From NCBI GenBank assembly GCA_900554455.1, contig USHT01000026.1:1-9912 (forward strand): a stretch of 9,912 nt of DNA. The letters run 5' to 3'. A model generated the notes under the pieces. That model was not told the origin of the DNA, made no database searches, and saw nothing but the letters and a program-made list of their open reading frames with translations. The translations under genes and the position numbers were made by a program. This document shows positions 1 to 6,043 of the stretch, piece after piece. Origin of the DNA: an uncultured Collinsella sp. Its GTDB lineage: Bacteria > Actinomycetota > Coriobacteriia > Coriobacteriales > Coriobacteriaceae. Numbering within the stretch: position 1 is the stretch's first letter; the number at the start of each line of letters is the position of its first letter.

Positions 1-813
1 CTGCTTGCGCCGTACGAGGGCGTCGTTGCTGCCGAGACTGGCCACGTTGCCTGCCACGAGGCGGGCGCCATCGAGTTTGGCGGCCACAAGGTGCTCACCA
101 TCCCCGGCTACGAGGGCAAGATGCACGCCGAGGACCTCGAGAACTATATCCAGGTGTTCTATGAAAACGAGAGCTACGAGCACACGGTGTTCCCGGGCGC
201 CGTGTACGTGAGTCTGTCGACCGAGTACGGCACGCTGTACTCCAAGGCCGAGCTCGCGGCGATTCACGCAGTGTGCCAGAAGCGCGAGATTCCGCTGTTT
301 GTGGACGGTGCTCGCCTGGCCTATGCGCTGGCGGCCGATGAGTGCGACATTACCCTGCCCGAGCTGGCGCAGCTGTGCGACGTGTTCTACATCGGCGGCA
401 CCAAGTGCGGCGCGCTCTGCGGCGAGGCTGTGGTGTTCTGCGGCATGCACGCCCCGGCGCATCCCATTCCGCGTATTAAGCAGCACGGCGCGCTGTTGGC
501 CAAGGGCCGCCTGACGGGCGTGCAGTTTGAGGCGCTCTTTACCGACGGCCTGTATTTTGAGATTGGCCGTCAGGCGATCGAAACCGCTCAGGCGCTTCGT
601 CGCGTGCTGCACGAGCACGGCTACCGGTTCTTCTTGGAGACGCCCACAAACCAGCAGTTCGTGATTCTGCCCAACGAGGACATGGCGCGCATTCGCGAGC
701 ATGCCTCGATCGAGTACTGGGAAAAGTACGACGAGACCCACACGGTGGTGCGCTTTTGCACCAGCTGGGCCACGACGCAGGAGGATATCGACGCGCTGGC
801 GGCTGTCCTGTAG
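1..813 (+). CDS. Threonine aldolase / beta-eliminating lyase family PLP enzyme, 5' truncated
   Basis: The reading frame is open from base 1 to the TAG at 811-813, giving 270 residues. The N-terminus lies outside the window, since the family is usually about 340 residues. It is a fold-type I PLP enzyme of the low-specificity threonine aldolase group, which cleaves beta-hydroxy amino acids such as L-threonine to glycine and acetaldehyde in the cytoplasm. Visible marks are the VDGARL segment (Asp codon 304-306, expected to contact the PLP ring nitrogen) and GGTKCG, whose Lys codon at 403-405 should carry the PLP Schiff base. The upstream ETGHVACHEAGAIEF segment is also typical of the family. The partial length does not allow substrate or stereospecificity to be assigned. 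A strong hairpin follows 20 bases after the stop. It shows no link to the sugar locus further downstream. Confidence 0.85.
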   Translation: MLAPYEGVVAAETGHVACHEAGAIEFGGHKVLTIPGYEGKMHAEDLENYIQVFYENESYEHTVFPGAVYVSLSTEYGTLYSKAELAAIHAVCQKREIPLFVDGARLAYALAADECDITLPELAQLCDVFYIGGTKCGALCGEAVVFCGMHAPAHPIPRIKQHGALLAKGRLTGVQFEALFTDGLYFEIGRQAIETAQALRRVLHEHGYRFFLETPTNQQFVILPNEDMARIREHASIEYWEKYDETHTVVRFCTSWATTQEDIDALAAVL

Positions 814-832
814 CCTGATGTAATGACGAGGA

Positions 833-872
833 CCACCCTGCGCCGGGTTTGGCGCAGGGTGGCCTTTGCTTT
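833..872 (+). terminator. Hairpin terminator after the aldolase gene
   Basis: A perfect 12-bp stem (833-844 with 851-862) encloses a 6-base loop and is followed by the moderately T-rich CCTTTGCTTT. The stem is strong and G/C-rich. The T-tract is broken by C and G, so termination may be incomplete. It separates the aldolase gene from the acetyltransferase, whose ribosome binding site begins directly after it. Confidence 0.75.
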
Positions 873-887
873 GGGGAGAAGGGTTGT

Positions 888-1478
888 ATGACCGAGATGT
901 CCGAGCCGACGATTCGCCTGGCGACGCCCGATGATGCGCCGGCGTTGCTTGCCATCTATGAGCCGTATGTGCGCCAGACGGCGATTACCTGCGAATACGA
1001 GGTGCCGAGCGTTGAGGAGTTCGCCGGGCGCATCGAGCGTACGCTCAAGCGCTATCCGTATCTGGTGATGGAACTGGACGGGCGTCCGGTAGGTTATGCC
1101 TATGTGAGTCCGCTCAACAGCCGCGAGGCATATGACTGGTCGGTCGAGACGTCGATCTATCTGGCGCGCGATGTGCGCCACGGCGGGCTGGGCCGCAAGC
1201 TGCACGATGCGCTCAAGCAATGCCTGATTGCGATGGGCATCACCAACATGTGCGCGCTCATTGCCGCGCCGCACGACAAGGACGATGAATACCTGACGCA
1301 CAACAGTCAGGATTTCCATGCCCATATGGGATATCGCCTGGTGGGCGCCTTCGATCGCTGTGCCCAAAAGTTTGGCCGCTGGTACGACATGTGCTGGATG
1401 GAGCTGGTCTTAGCCGAGCGCGTCCCTAACCAACCCAAACCAACCTGGTTCCCCGACCTCCCCAAACCTGCCATTTAG
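888..1478 (+). CDS. GNAT N-acetyltransferase, phosphinothricin-acetyltransferase-like
   Basis: The predicted protein has 196 residues and would transfer an acetyl group from acetyl-CoA to an amine in the cytoplasm. The closest style is the Pat/Bar/YncA group, whose members acetylate phosphinothricin, methionine sulfone or similar amino-acid analogues. Supporting features are the N-terminal DDAPALLAIYEPYV helix, a central beta strand VGYAYVSP (residues 68-75), and the acetyl-CoA loop RHGGLG at 97-102 followed by an amphipathic helix. HMGYRLVGAF near 146-155 is the usual late GNAT strand. ATG 888 was chosen because GGGGAGAAGGG lies just upstream; the frame is open back to a TTG at 849, but that falls inside the terminator hairpin. 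The last ~17 residues are Pro-rich (PNQPKP...LPKPAI) and run into a dispersed repeat, so the tail may be secondarily acquired. The substrate is unknown. Confidence 0.82.
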   Translation: MTEMSEPTIRLATPDDAPALLAIYEPYVRQTAITCEYEVPSVEEFAGRIERTLKRYPYLVMELDGRPVGYAYVSPLNSREAYDWSVETSIYLARDVRHGGLGRKLHDALKQCLIAMGITNMCALIAAPHDKDDEYLTHNSQDFHAHMGYRLVGAFDRCAQKFGRWYDMCWMELVLAERVPNQPKPTWFPDLPKPAI

Positions 1479-1501
1479 GGACAGGTTTATTTTGGCAGGT
1501 T
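1465..1501. repeat. Short dispersed inverted-repeat element at convergent gene ends
   Basis: AACCTGCCA (1465-1473) and TGGCAGGTT (1493-1501) form a perfect 9-bp stem around a loop containing the GGGACAGGTT core. The element covers the stop codon of the acetyltransferase and the stop codon of the convergent regulator, so it may act as a weak bidirectional terminator. A second copy in opposite orientation lies at 8977-9013 (31 of 37 bases identical, including an exact 19-base block), just before the HAD gene. This supports a mobile or REP-like repeat family. Confidence 0.6.
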
Positions 1502-2222
1502 AGCCGATGGGCTCGGTGTATTTGGCGCGGTCGGTGCGTTGGATGCGCTTGGAGACATGGAGCGGGCGGCCGTCGGTGTCGTAGACGTAGTCGGTGATCA
1601 GGATCAGTGCCTGTCCGCGCTCGACGTTGAGCAAAAACGCCTCGTTTTGCGAGGCATAGCACACCTCAAAGGTCTTGTGCCCCTGTGCCGGTGCGCGATG
1701 GAACTCCTGTCGCAGCGTGGCGTAGAGCGAACCGTTGATATCGCGATCGATGAGTGCTTCAAAGCTCGGTGGTAGATAGGTGGTCTCCAGGCACAGCGGC
1801 GCGTCGTCCAGGTAGCGCAGGCGGACAAGTTTGACGAGCTTGCTGCCCACGGCGGCGTCAAAGAATTTAGCTATGCTGCCGGCCGCCTTGGCAAAGCCCG
1901 AGTCCACGGTGCGCGTGGTGGGCTTCATGCCCTGACCCTGGACCTGCGCCGTATAGCTCGAAAACACCAGGTTGTTCTCGAGGAGCGCGGGCGTGTCGGC
2001 CACAAAGGCACCGCGCCCGCGCTCGGTTCGAACCAGACCCTCATCAACGAGCACCTTAAGGGCGTGGCGCACGGTGCTGCGCGACAGCCCCGATTCGTCC
2101 ATGAGTTCCATCTCGGACGGCAGCTTGTCTTCGCGCGCGTAGACGCCGGCGGCGATGCGGTCACGCAGCATGCCTGCCAAGCGCTCGTATTGGGCCAGTT
2201 TCTTTTTAGACGAAGCGTTCAT
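1500..2222 (-). CDS. GntR-family (HutC subfamily) transcriptional regulator with UTRA domain
   Basis: This is a 240-residue cytoplasmic DNA-binding protein. The N-terminal winged helix-turn-helix spans about residues 9-77, with the diagnostic LPSEMELMDESGLSRSTVRHALKVLVDEGLV recognition region and a wing ending RGRGAFV. A UTRA effector domain follows at about 95-232 (for example the RLRYLDD and ETTYLP strands and the C-terminal ALILITDYVYDTDGRPLHVSKRI). UTRA regulators usually bind sugar-phosphates or related small ligands and release their operator. It is divergent from the first deglycase gene, and the shared intergenic region carries several TGTATG words and a GT...AC-type palindrome, so it is the likely local repressor. 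The start is ATG at 2222-2220 with only a weak AGG-type ribosome site (read on the minus strand). E. coli FrlR is a GntR-family precedent in a fructoselysine operon; ligand identity here is inference. Confidence 0.9.
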   Translation of the reverse strand: MNASSKKKLAQYERLAGMLRDRIAAGVYAREDKLPSEMELMDESGLSRSTVRHALKVLVDEGLVRTERGRGAFVADTPALLENNLVFSSYTAQVQGQGMKPTTRTVDSGFAKAAGSIAKFFDAAVGSKLVKLVRLRYLDDAPLCLETTYLPPSFEALIDRDINGSLYATLRQEFHRAPAQGHKTFEVCYASQNEAFLLNVERGQALILITDYVYDTDGRPLHVSKRIQRTDRAKYTEPIG

Positions 2223-2234
2223 GCGATCAACCTA

Positions 2235-2262
2235 TATCTAACCTGTATGAGAGTCTAATCAA
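2235..2262 (-). promoter_or_regulatory. Candidate promoter of the GntR regulator
   Basis: Read on the minus strand, TTGATT (2262-2257) and TAGATA (2240-2235) are separated by 16 bases and sit just upstream of the regulator start. The -10 match is weak. A TGTATG word (2244-2249) lies in the spacer and the TGTATTCAATACA palindrome abuts the -35, an arrangement that would allow autorepression. Confidence 0.35.
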
Positions 2263-2265
2263 GCA

Positions 2266-2278
2266 TGTATTCAATACA
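2266..2278. promoter_or_regulatory. Candidate GntR/HutC operator palindrome
   Basis: TGTATT-C-AATACA is a perfect 6+6 palindrome around one central base and fits the GT-Nx-AC pattern known for HutC-type operators. It lies between the divergent regulator and deglycase genes. A TGTATG word starts 22 bases upstream of it. The assignment to this regulator is inferred from position. Confidence 0.5.
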
Positions 2279-2343
2279 ACAACAAAACCGCTGGTAGCTA
2301 GTTATAAAAAACCGCATCAGCAAAATTTCTAAGACAAATATAG

Positions 2344-2388
2344 CATACAACTAGTCGACATAACCAAAACATGTATGTAACTTGTATG
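2344..2388 (+). promoter_or_regulatory. Cluster of TGTATG/CATACA words upstream of the first deglycase
   Basis: CATACA (2344-2349) is followed by TGTATG at 2372-2377 and again at 2383-2388, the last two 11 bases apart (one helical turn). GCATACAA (2343-2350) and TTGTATGC (2382-2389) form an 8-bp inverted repeat. TCGACA (2355-2360) is a possible -35 element, but no convincing -10 is visible. The cluster probably holds the promoter and operator for the deglycase gene. Confidence 0.45.
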
Positions 2389-2428
2389 CCTGTGATGAGC
2401 ATCAAACGAGAAGAAAGGCTGATGCACG

Positions 2429-3421
2429 ATGACTACTCAGGAACAGGTTAAGGATGTCGTCTCCCAGGTTTTGGCTGACAAGGCAGGCAAGGGCGGCATC
2501 AAGCGCGTCGTGTGGATTGGTGCCGGCGGATCCAACGGCGGCAACTATCCTGCCCAGTACTTTATGGAGCACGAGGCCACGCAGGTCGTGAGCTCCAGCT
2601 ACACCAGCAACGAGTTCGTGCACGCCACCCCGGCCTACGTCAACGAGAACACCCTGGCCGTCGTCGTGTCCATGCGCGGCACCAAGGAGACCATCGTTGC
2701 CGCCCAGGTCGCCAAGGACCACGGCGCCAGCACCATCGCCATCTATGTTGACGAGTCCGGCCTCACCGAGGTCTGCGACTACAAGATCCAGTACGACAGC
2801 CTGGCCGTCGACGAGTCCTGCATGGGCCGCACCAACTCCGCCGTCGTGACCATGATCGCCATGGAGCTTACGCAGCAGACCGAGGGCTATGCCGAGTACG
2901 AGACCGCTATGGCCGCGTTTGACTTGGTCGACCCCATCTATCGCAAGGCCGTCGAGTACACCCGTCCGCTTGCTGCCAAGTGGGCCGAGCAGAACGCCGA
3001 CAAGCCCTGCATCAACGTCATGGCTCAGGGTCCGCTCTTTGGTGCCGCCTACGTCTTTAGCATCTGCAACGTGCAGGAGATGCTGCAGATCGACTCCTGC
3101 ACCATCAACACCTGCGACTTCTTCCACGGCCCCTTCGAGATCCTGGACAAGCGCACCTCGCTGTTCCAGCTCATCAGCGTCGGCCGCAGCCGCTGCAACG
3201 ACGAGCGCGGCATCCGCTTCGTCAACCAGTACGGTGGCGAGCGCGTCTATCAGCTCGACGCCAAGGAGCTCGGCCTCAACGACATCAAGGACAGCGTGAG
3301 CGAGTACTTCAACCACCTGATCTTCGCCCCGATCCTCAACAACGTGTATATGCGCGCGCTCTCTGCCGTCACCCACAAGGACTACATGACGCGCCGCTAC
3401 ATGTGGAAGCTGGATTATTAG
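2429..3421 (+). CDS. SIS-domain sugar-amine 6-phosphate deglycase (FrlB/GfrE/GfrF/FraB-like), copy 1
   Basis: This 330-residue cytoplasmic protein has the two tandem SIS folds of the GlmS isomerase/FrlB family. Such enzymes cleave 6-phosphorylated Amadori compounds (fructoselysine, glucoselysine, fructose-asparagine) to glucose-6-phosphate and the free amino acid. The N-terminal SIS opens with VVWIGAGGSNGG (27-38). The second SIS carries Glu217 and, 16 residues later, His233 in FFHGPFE, the spacing of the catalytic Glu/His pair in GlmS and FraB. The C-terminus MTRRYMWKLDY matches the family's ...RRY...Y ending. The phosphate loop is unusual: SMRGTKET (81-88) has Arg in place of the usual second Ser and is one residue short. 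ATG 2429 is preceded by AAAGG about 10 bases upstream. It has its own AT-rich promoter region opposite the GntR gene. A related paralogue lies at 7883-8866. Exact substrate is unproven. Confidence 0.85.
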   Translation: MTTQEQVKDVVSQVLADKAGKGGIKRVVWIGAGGSNGGNYPAQYFMEHEATQVVSSSYTSNEFVHATPAYVNENTLAVVVSMRGTKETIVAAQVAKDHGASTIAIYVDESGLTEVCDYKIQYDSLAVDESCMGRTNSAVVTMIAMELTQQTEGYAEYETAMAAFDLVDPIYRKAVEYTRPLAAKWAEQNADKPCINVMAQGPLFGAAYVFSICNVQEMLQIDSCTINTCDFFHGPFEILDKRTSLFQLISVGRSRCNDERGIRFVNQYGGERVYQLDAKELGLNDIKDSVSEYFNHLIFAPILNNVYMRALSAVTHKDYMTRRYMWKLDY

Positions 3422-3448
3422 TTACGGCGTTTTACCAAACGCCGTAAC
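3421..3448 (+). terminator. Perfect 12-bp stem-loop directly after the deglycase stop
   Basis: GTTACGGCGTTT (3421-3432) pairs perfectly with AAACGCCGTAAC (3437-3448) around the loop TACC, starting at the last base of the stop codon. No T-tract follows on either strand, so it may protect the mRNA 3' end or terminate with help rather than act as a classical Rho-independent terminator. Confidence 0.5.
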
Positions 3449-3461
3449 GGCTCGACGCTGC

Positions 3462-3560
3462 AAACCCACCTGAGCGGCAATCTGCCTTTCAGCTTCAGCG
3501 GCATGACCAGAAGGTCAATGCCGCTTCGCTTCAAGGCACCTTGCTCGCTCAGGTGGGTTT
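3462..3560. repeat. Long foldback (structured intergenic element)
   Basis: A perfect 15-bp outer arm (AAACCCACCTGAGCG at 3462-3476 with its complement at 3546-3560) encloses a middle 6-bp helix (TGCCTT 3483-3488 with AAGGCA 3533-3538). An inner hairpin follows: AGCGGCAT/ATGCCGCT at 3497-3504/3518-3525, extended by GACC/GGTC, one bulged A and an AGAA loop. The plus strand ends in GGGTTTT. Nested pairing over ~100 bases with no coding frame suggests a MITE/REP-like element, a structured RNA or an elaborate terminator. Confidence 0.6.
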
Positions 3561-3603
3561 TCGCTGGCGTTGCCAAAGCATCGGCGTCGCCTTGGCCCAG
3601 ATG

Positions 3604-3706
3604 CGGCACTTGGAGACGTTCGGCACTTGGGGACAGTCCTAGTCATTGGGGACAGGTTACTTTACACCAAGTTGGCGCATATGAACCTGACCCCTTTGCA
3701 CCAATG
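3604..3706. repeat. Tandem and inverted TTGGGGACAG repeat cluster
   Basis: TTGGAGAC (3610-3617), TTGGGGACAG (3627-3636) and TTGGGGACAG (3646-3655) recur at 17- and 19-base spacing; CGGCACTTGG precedes the first two. The last unit reads GGGGACAGGTT (3648-3658) and is mirrored by AACCTGACCCC (3684-3694) with one mismatch, flanked by CATTGG (3644-3649) and CCAATG (3701-3706). The GGGACAGGTT core also occurs at 1478-1487 and inverted at 8991-9000. Together with 3421-3560 this fills the 361-base gap before the transporter promoter; no gene is seen there. Confidence 0.6.
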
Positions 3707-3750
3707 GGTTGTAGCGGTAGAGCAGATTTTTCCGTTCGGCGATTTGTGTC

Positions 3751-3778
3751 TTGAAAAATGTATATAACGACTATAACG
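3751..3778 (+). promoter_or_regulatory. Candidate promoter and operator of the EamA gene
   Basis: TTGAAA (3751-3756) and TATAAC (3772-3777) could serve as -35 and -10, with a short 15-base spacer. The -10 is embedded in a direct repeat, TATAACG at 3763-3769 and 3772-3778. The 16-base unit 3763-3778 matches 14 of 16 positions upstream of the PTS operon (5052-5067), where it also overlaps the -10. This suggests a shared regulator. Confidence 0.45.
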
Positions 3779-3818
3779 TAGTGTGAAACATATTGGAAAC
3801 AATACCGAGGAGGCTGCG

Positions 3819-4901
3819 TTGAAGAAAAGCAATCTGGGCTATGTGCTGGTGCTGATCGCCGCGCTTATGTGGGGCAGCATCGGAATCTTTGTAAACGGCA
3901 TTGCGGCCATGGGCGTTTCGTCCCAGAGCATGGCTGCCTTTCGCTTGTTGGTCGGAGCGCTTGTCTTGGCGCCGGTCCTGATGTTTATGGGCTGCCGTCC
4001 GGGTGAGGGGTCTACCGTGGCTCAGGGTCCCCTGGTGCTATTCAAGGCAAGCCCCAAAGAGCTCGTCCCCTGCGCACTTGTCGGTATCGTCGGCTTGGCC
4101 GTCGCCAACACCTGCTATTACGAGTGCATGGGCGAGGTGGGCATGTCCACGGCCTCGGTTCTGCTCTACACCTCGCCGGTGTTTGGCGTCATGCTCGGCC
4201 GCGTGCTTTATCGCGAGGACGTGACCCCCAACAAGCTCGTTGCCATTGTCTTTAACATCGTTGGCTGCGTGCTTGCGGTGACCAATGGCGATCTTTCCGG
4301 TTTTCATTTTTCGGTTTGGGGCGTCACGTCGGGCGTGATTGCAGGCTTTTGCGGTGCGTCGCTTGCGGTGTTTAGCCGGATAGCAACCAAGACGGTCCAC
4401 CCGCTGGCTGTCACGTTTTGGGGCCTTGTTTTTGGCGGTGCGGTTATGGCAGCTATCGCGGCTCCGTGGCCGGATGTCGCCGCGGCAATGTCGCCACAGC
4501 TGCTGCTGTTGTTCCTTGGCTTTGGACTCATCCCCACAGCCGTGGCTTACATCTTATATATGCAGGGTCTGTCCATGGGGCTCGAGACATCGAAAGTTCC
4601 CGTCGTAATGTCTTTCGAGACGGTCGTCACCGTACTGGTGGGCATTGGTGTCTATGCCGAGCCCGCCGGCGCGATCAAGGTCCTGGGCATCGTGCTGGTG
4701 CTCGCGTCCATCCTGATCATGAACACCGATTTCTCCAAGCTGCGCAACAGTGCCTTTGTCGGCCATATCGTTGAGAGCATGACCTTTAAGCCCAACGCGT
4801 GGTGGACGGAGAAATCGCAGGACATGGATCTGTTCCGCGAGCGCACCGGCATCGCGCTGGAGCCCACCGTGCAGGAAAGCCCCTGGTACTTTGTGCGATA
4901 G
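3819..4901 (+). CDS. EamA/DMT-superfamily transporter with C-terminal tail
   Basis: The 360-residue inner-membrane protein has two EamA repeats and about ten hydrophobic segments. It begins GYVLVLIAALMWGSIGIFV, the classical EamA first helix, and the second repeat begins FSVWGVTSGVIAGFCGASLAVFSR. Characterised relatives export or import amino acids, amines and other metabolites. TTG 3819 was chosen as start because GAGGAGG (3807-3813) lies 5 bases upstream and the protein then opens MKKSNLGY. An in-frame GTG at 3783 lacks a ribosome site and falls near the predicted transcription start. After the last helix the protein continues for ~59 residues (302-360) of soluble, Trp- and charge-containing sequence ending ESPWYFVR, longer than the usual short tail. 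It lies between deglycase 1 and the PTS operon, in the same direction, and shares a promoter motif with the latter. The cargo is unknown. Confidence 0.85.
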   Translation: MKKSNLGYVLVLIAALMWGSIGIFVNGIAAMGVSSQSMAAFRLLVGALVLAPVLMFMGCRPGEGSTVAQGPLVLFKASPKELVPCALVGIVGLAVANTCYYECMGEVGMSTASVLLYTSPVFGVMLGRVLYREDVTPNKLVAIVFNIVGCVLAVTNGDLSGFHFSVWGVTSGVIAGFCGASLAVFSRIATKTVHPLAVTFWGLVFGGAVMAAIAAPWPDVAAAMSPQLLLLFLGFGLIPTAVAYILYMQGLSMGLETSKVPVVMSFETVVTVLVGIGVYAEPAGAIKVLGIVLVLASILIMNTDFSKLRNSAFVGHIVESMTFKPNAWWTEKSQDMDLFRERTGIALEPTVQESPWYFVR

Positions 4902-4905
4902 GGGA

Positions 4906-4950
4906 TTGGCGAGGCGTCTGATCTGGGGTTATCCAGTCAGCGCCGGCCAA
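4906..4950 (+). terminator. Imperfect stem-loop after the EamA gene
   Basis: Four short helices stack into one imperfect hairpin: TTGGC/GCCAA (4906-4910/4946-4950), GGCG/CGCC, CTGA/TCAG and CTGG/CCAG, with single-base bulges and a GGTTAT loop (4927-4932). There is no T-tract. It probably marks the transcript end, or is a processing site, before the PTS promoter. Confidence 0.35.
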
Positions 4951-4958
4951 CCCAGCCC

Positions 4959-5013
4959 TAACGTTTCAAGTACGTTAAACCCGTCAACGGTCGATTTTCA
5001 TCCGCGAACGGTC
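4959..5013. promoter_or_regulatory. Palindrome and direct repeats upstream of the PTS promoter
   Basis: TAACGT (4959-4964) and ACGTTA (4972-4977) form a palindrome with a 7-base centre. AACGGTC occurs at 4986-4992 and again at 5007-5013, exactly 21 bases apart (two helical turns). Because the PTS promoter lacks a clear -35, these could be activator sites. The binding protein is not identifiable from the sequence. Confidence 0.35.
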
Positions 5014-5048
5014 TTTATACTAATTAGCAATATCCGCAACGTATAAGA

Positions 5049-5075
5049 CGTTATAATGACCATAACGAAAAGGAG
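5049..5075 (+). promoter_or_regulatory. PTS operon -10 box, operator-like motif and strong ribosome site
   Basis: TATAAT (5052-5057) is a consensus -10 with no good -35 at 16-18 bases upstream. It forms the left half of TATAATGACCATAACG (5052-5067), 14 of 16 identical to the motif at the EamA promoter. A strong AAAGGAGG (5068-5075) precedes ATG 5084. The predicted 5' leader is only about 20 bases. Confidence 0.5.
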
Positions 5076-5083
5076 GAGGCAAG

Positions 5084-6007
5084 ATGAATCAGATCATTCT
5101 CGCATCTCATGGCGGCCTGGCCGCAGGCGCCAAAGACACGCTCGAGATGGTTCTCGGCGACGTGTCGAACGTCCACGTCGTGTCGCTTGCTCGTGACGAC
5201 AAGGAGCCCATCACCAATAAGGTGGACGCCATGATCGCCACGTTCAACGCGGACGACACCGTCTATGTGCTGACCGATATGCTCGGCAGCTCGGTCAACA
5301 ACAACATGGTCGAGCTTTCCAAGAACGGCACGAAGTTCACGGTTGTCAGCGGTTTCAACATCCCGCTGGCGCTCACGCTCGCTATGAGCCCCGTCCCCGT
5401 CGAGGGCGCCGAGCTCGCGGCCCTCATCAACGAGGCCCGCAACGGTCTGACCAACCCCAACGCACCGGCCCAGCCCGCCGCGGCTCCCGCCAAGAAGGCC
5501 AAGGCGTCCCGTCACAGCTCCGGTCCCGCCAAGATCGTCCTCGCGCGTCTTGACTACCGTCTGCTGCACGGCCAGGTCGTCTTTACCTGGACCACCAAGG
5601 TTCAGGCCGAGCGCATCATCGTCGTCGACAACGCTGCCGCCAACGATGACATCAAGAAGGGCGCTCTTAAGCTGGCCAAGCCCCAGGGCGTGCGTCTGAA
5701 CGTCTTCACCGTCGAGCGTGCCCTCGCCAAGATGGACAAGCTCAACACCCTCGGCGAGCGCGTCATGTTCGTCTTTGGCAACACGGCCGAGATGCTGCAG
5801 TTCTGCCAGGGCTACAAGCTCGACGCCATCAACCTGGGCGCCACCGCCAACCACGACGGTGCCGATCAGGTCGGCGGCAAGGACAGCTCCGTCTTCCTCG
5901 ACGCCACCCAGAAGGCCGACGTCAACCAGCTGCTCGACATGGGCATCAAGCTCTATGTTCAGCAGACCCCTACGTATCAGAGCGTCGACATCGACGCCAA
6001 GCTGTAA
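5084..6007 (+). CDS. Mannose-family PTS fused EIIA-EIIB component
   Basis: This 307-residue cytoplasmic phosphotransfer protein fuses the two soluble PTS domains. IIA (about 1-120) starts MNQIILASHGG, with His9 as the residue expected to accept phosphate from HPr, and contains the YVLTDMLGSS segment around Asp65 typical of ManX-type IIA. An Ala/Pro/Lys linker (about 122-148) follows. IIB (149-307) starts IVLARLDYRLLHGQV, with His162 as the expected second phosphohistidine, and ends QSVDIDAKL. The relay runs HPr to His9 to His162 to the sugar bound by IIC/IID. It is the first gene of a tight operon: IIC begins 36 bases after its stop. Fused IIAB is common in this family (E. coli ManX), whereas the Salmonella Gfr system has separate A and B subunits. 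The sugar cannot be read from this protein; context suggests an Amadori compound. Confidence 0.93.
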   Translation: MNQIILASHGGLAAGAKDTLEMVLGDVSNVHVVSLARDDKEPITNKVDAMIATFNADDTVYVLTDMLGSSVNNNMVELSKNGTKFTVVSGFNIPLALTLAMSPVPVEGAELAALINEARNGLTNPNAPAQPAAAPAKKAKASRHSSGPAKIVLARLDYRLLHGQVVFTWTTKVQAERIIVVDNAAANDDIKKGALKLAKPQGVRLNVFTVERALAKMDKLNTLGERVMFVFGNTAEMLQFCQGYKLDAINLGATANHDGADQVGGKDSSVFLDATQKADVNQLLDMGIKLYVQQTPTYQSVDIDAKL

Positions 6008-6012
6008 TCAAC

Positions 6013-6026
6013 CAGGCTTTTGCCTG
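6013..6026 (+). other. Small hairpin between IIAB and IIC
   Basis: CAGGC and GCCTG enclose a TTTT loop in the 36-base gap, just before the AAAGGAGAAGG ribosome site of IIC. The 5-bp stem is too small to stop transcription and may only space the two translation units. Confidence 0.3.
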
Positions 6027-6043
6027 ACTGAAAGGAGAAGGGT

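Noticed and set aside
3503..3767. Short open frames in the gap between deglycase 1 and the EamA gene
   Set aside because: They run through the foldback and the GGGGACAG repeats, have no ribosome site and give low-complexity peptides.
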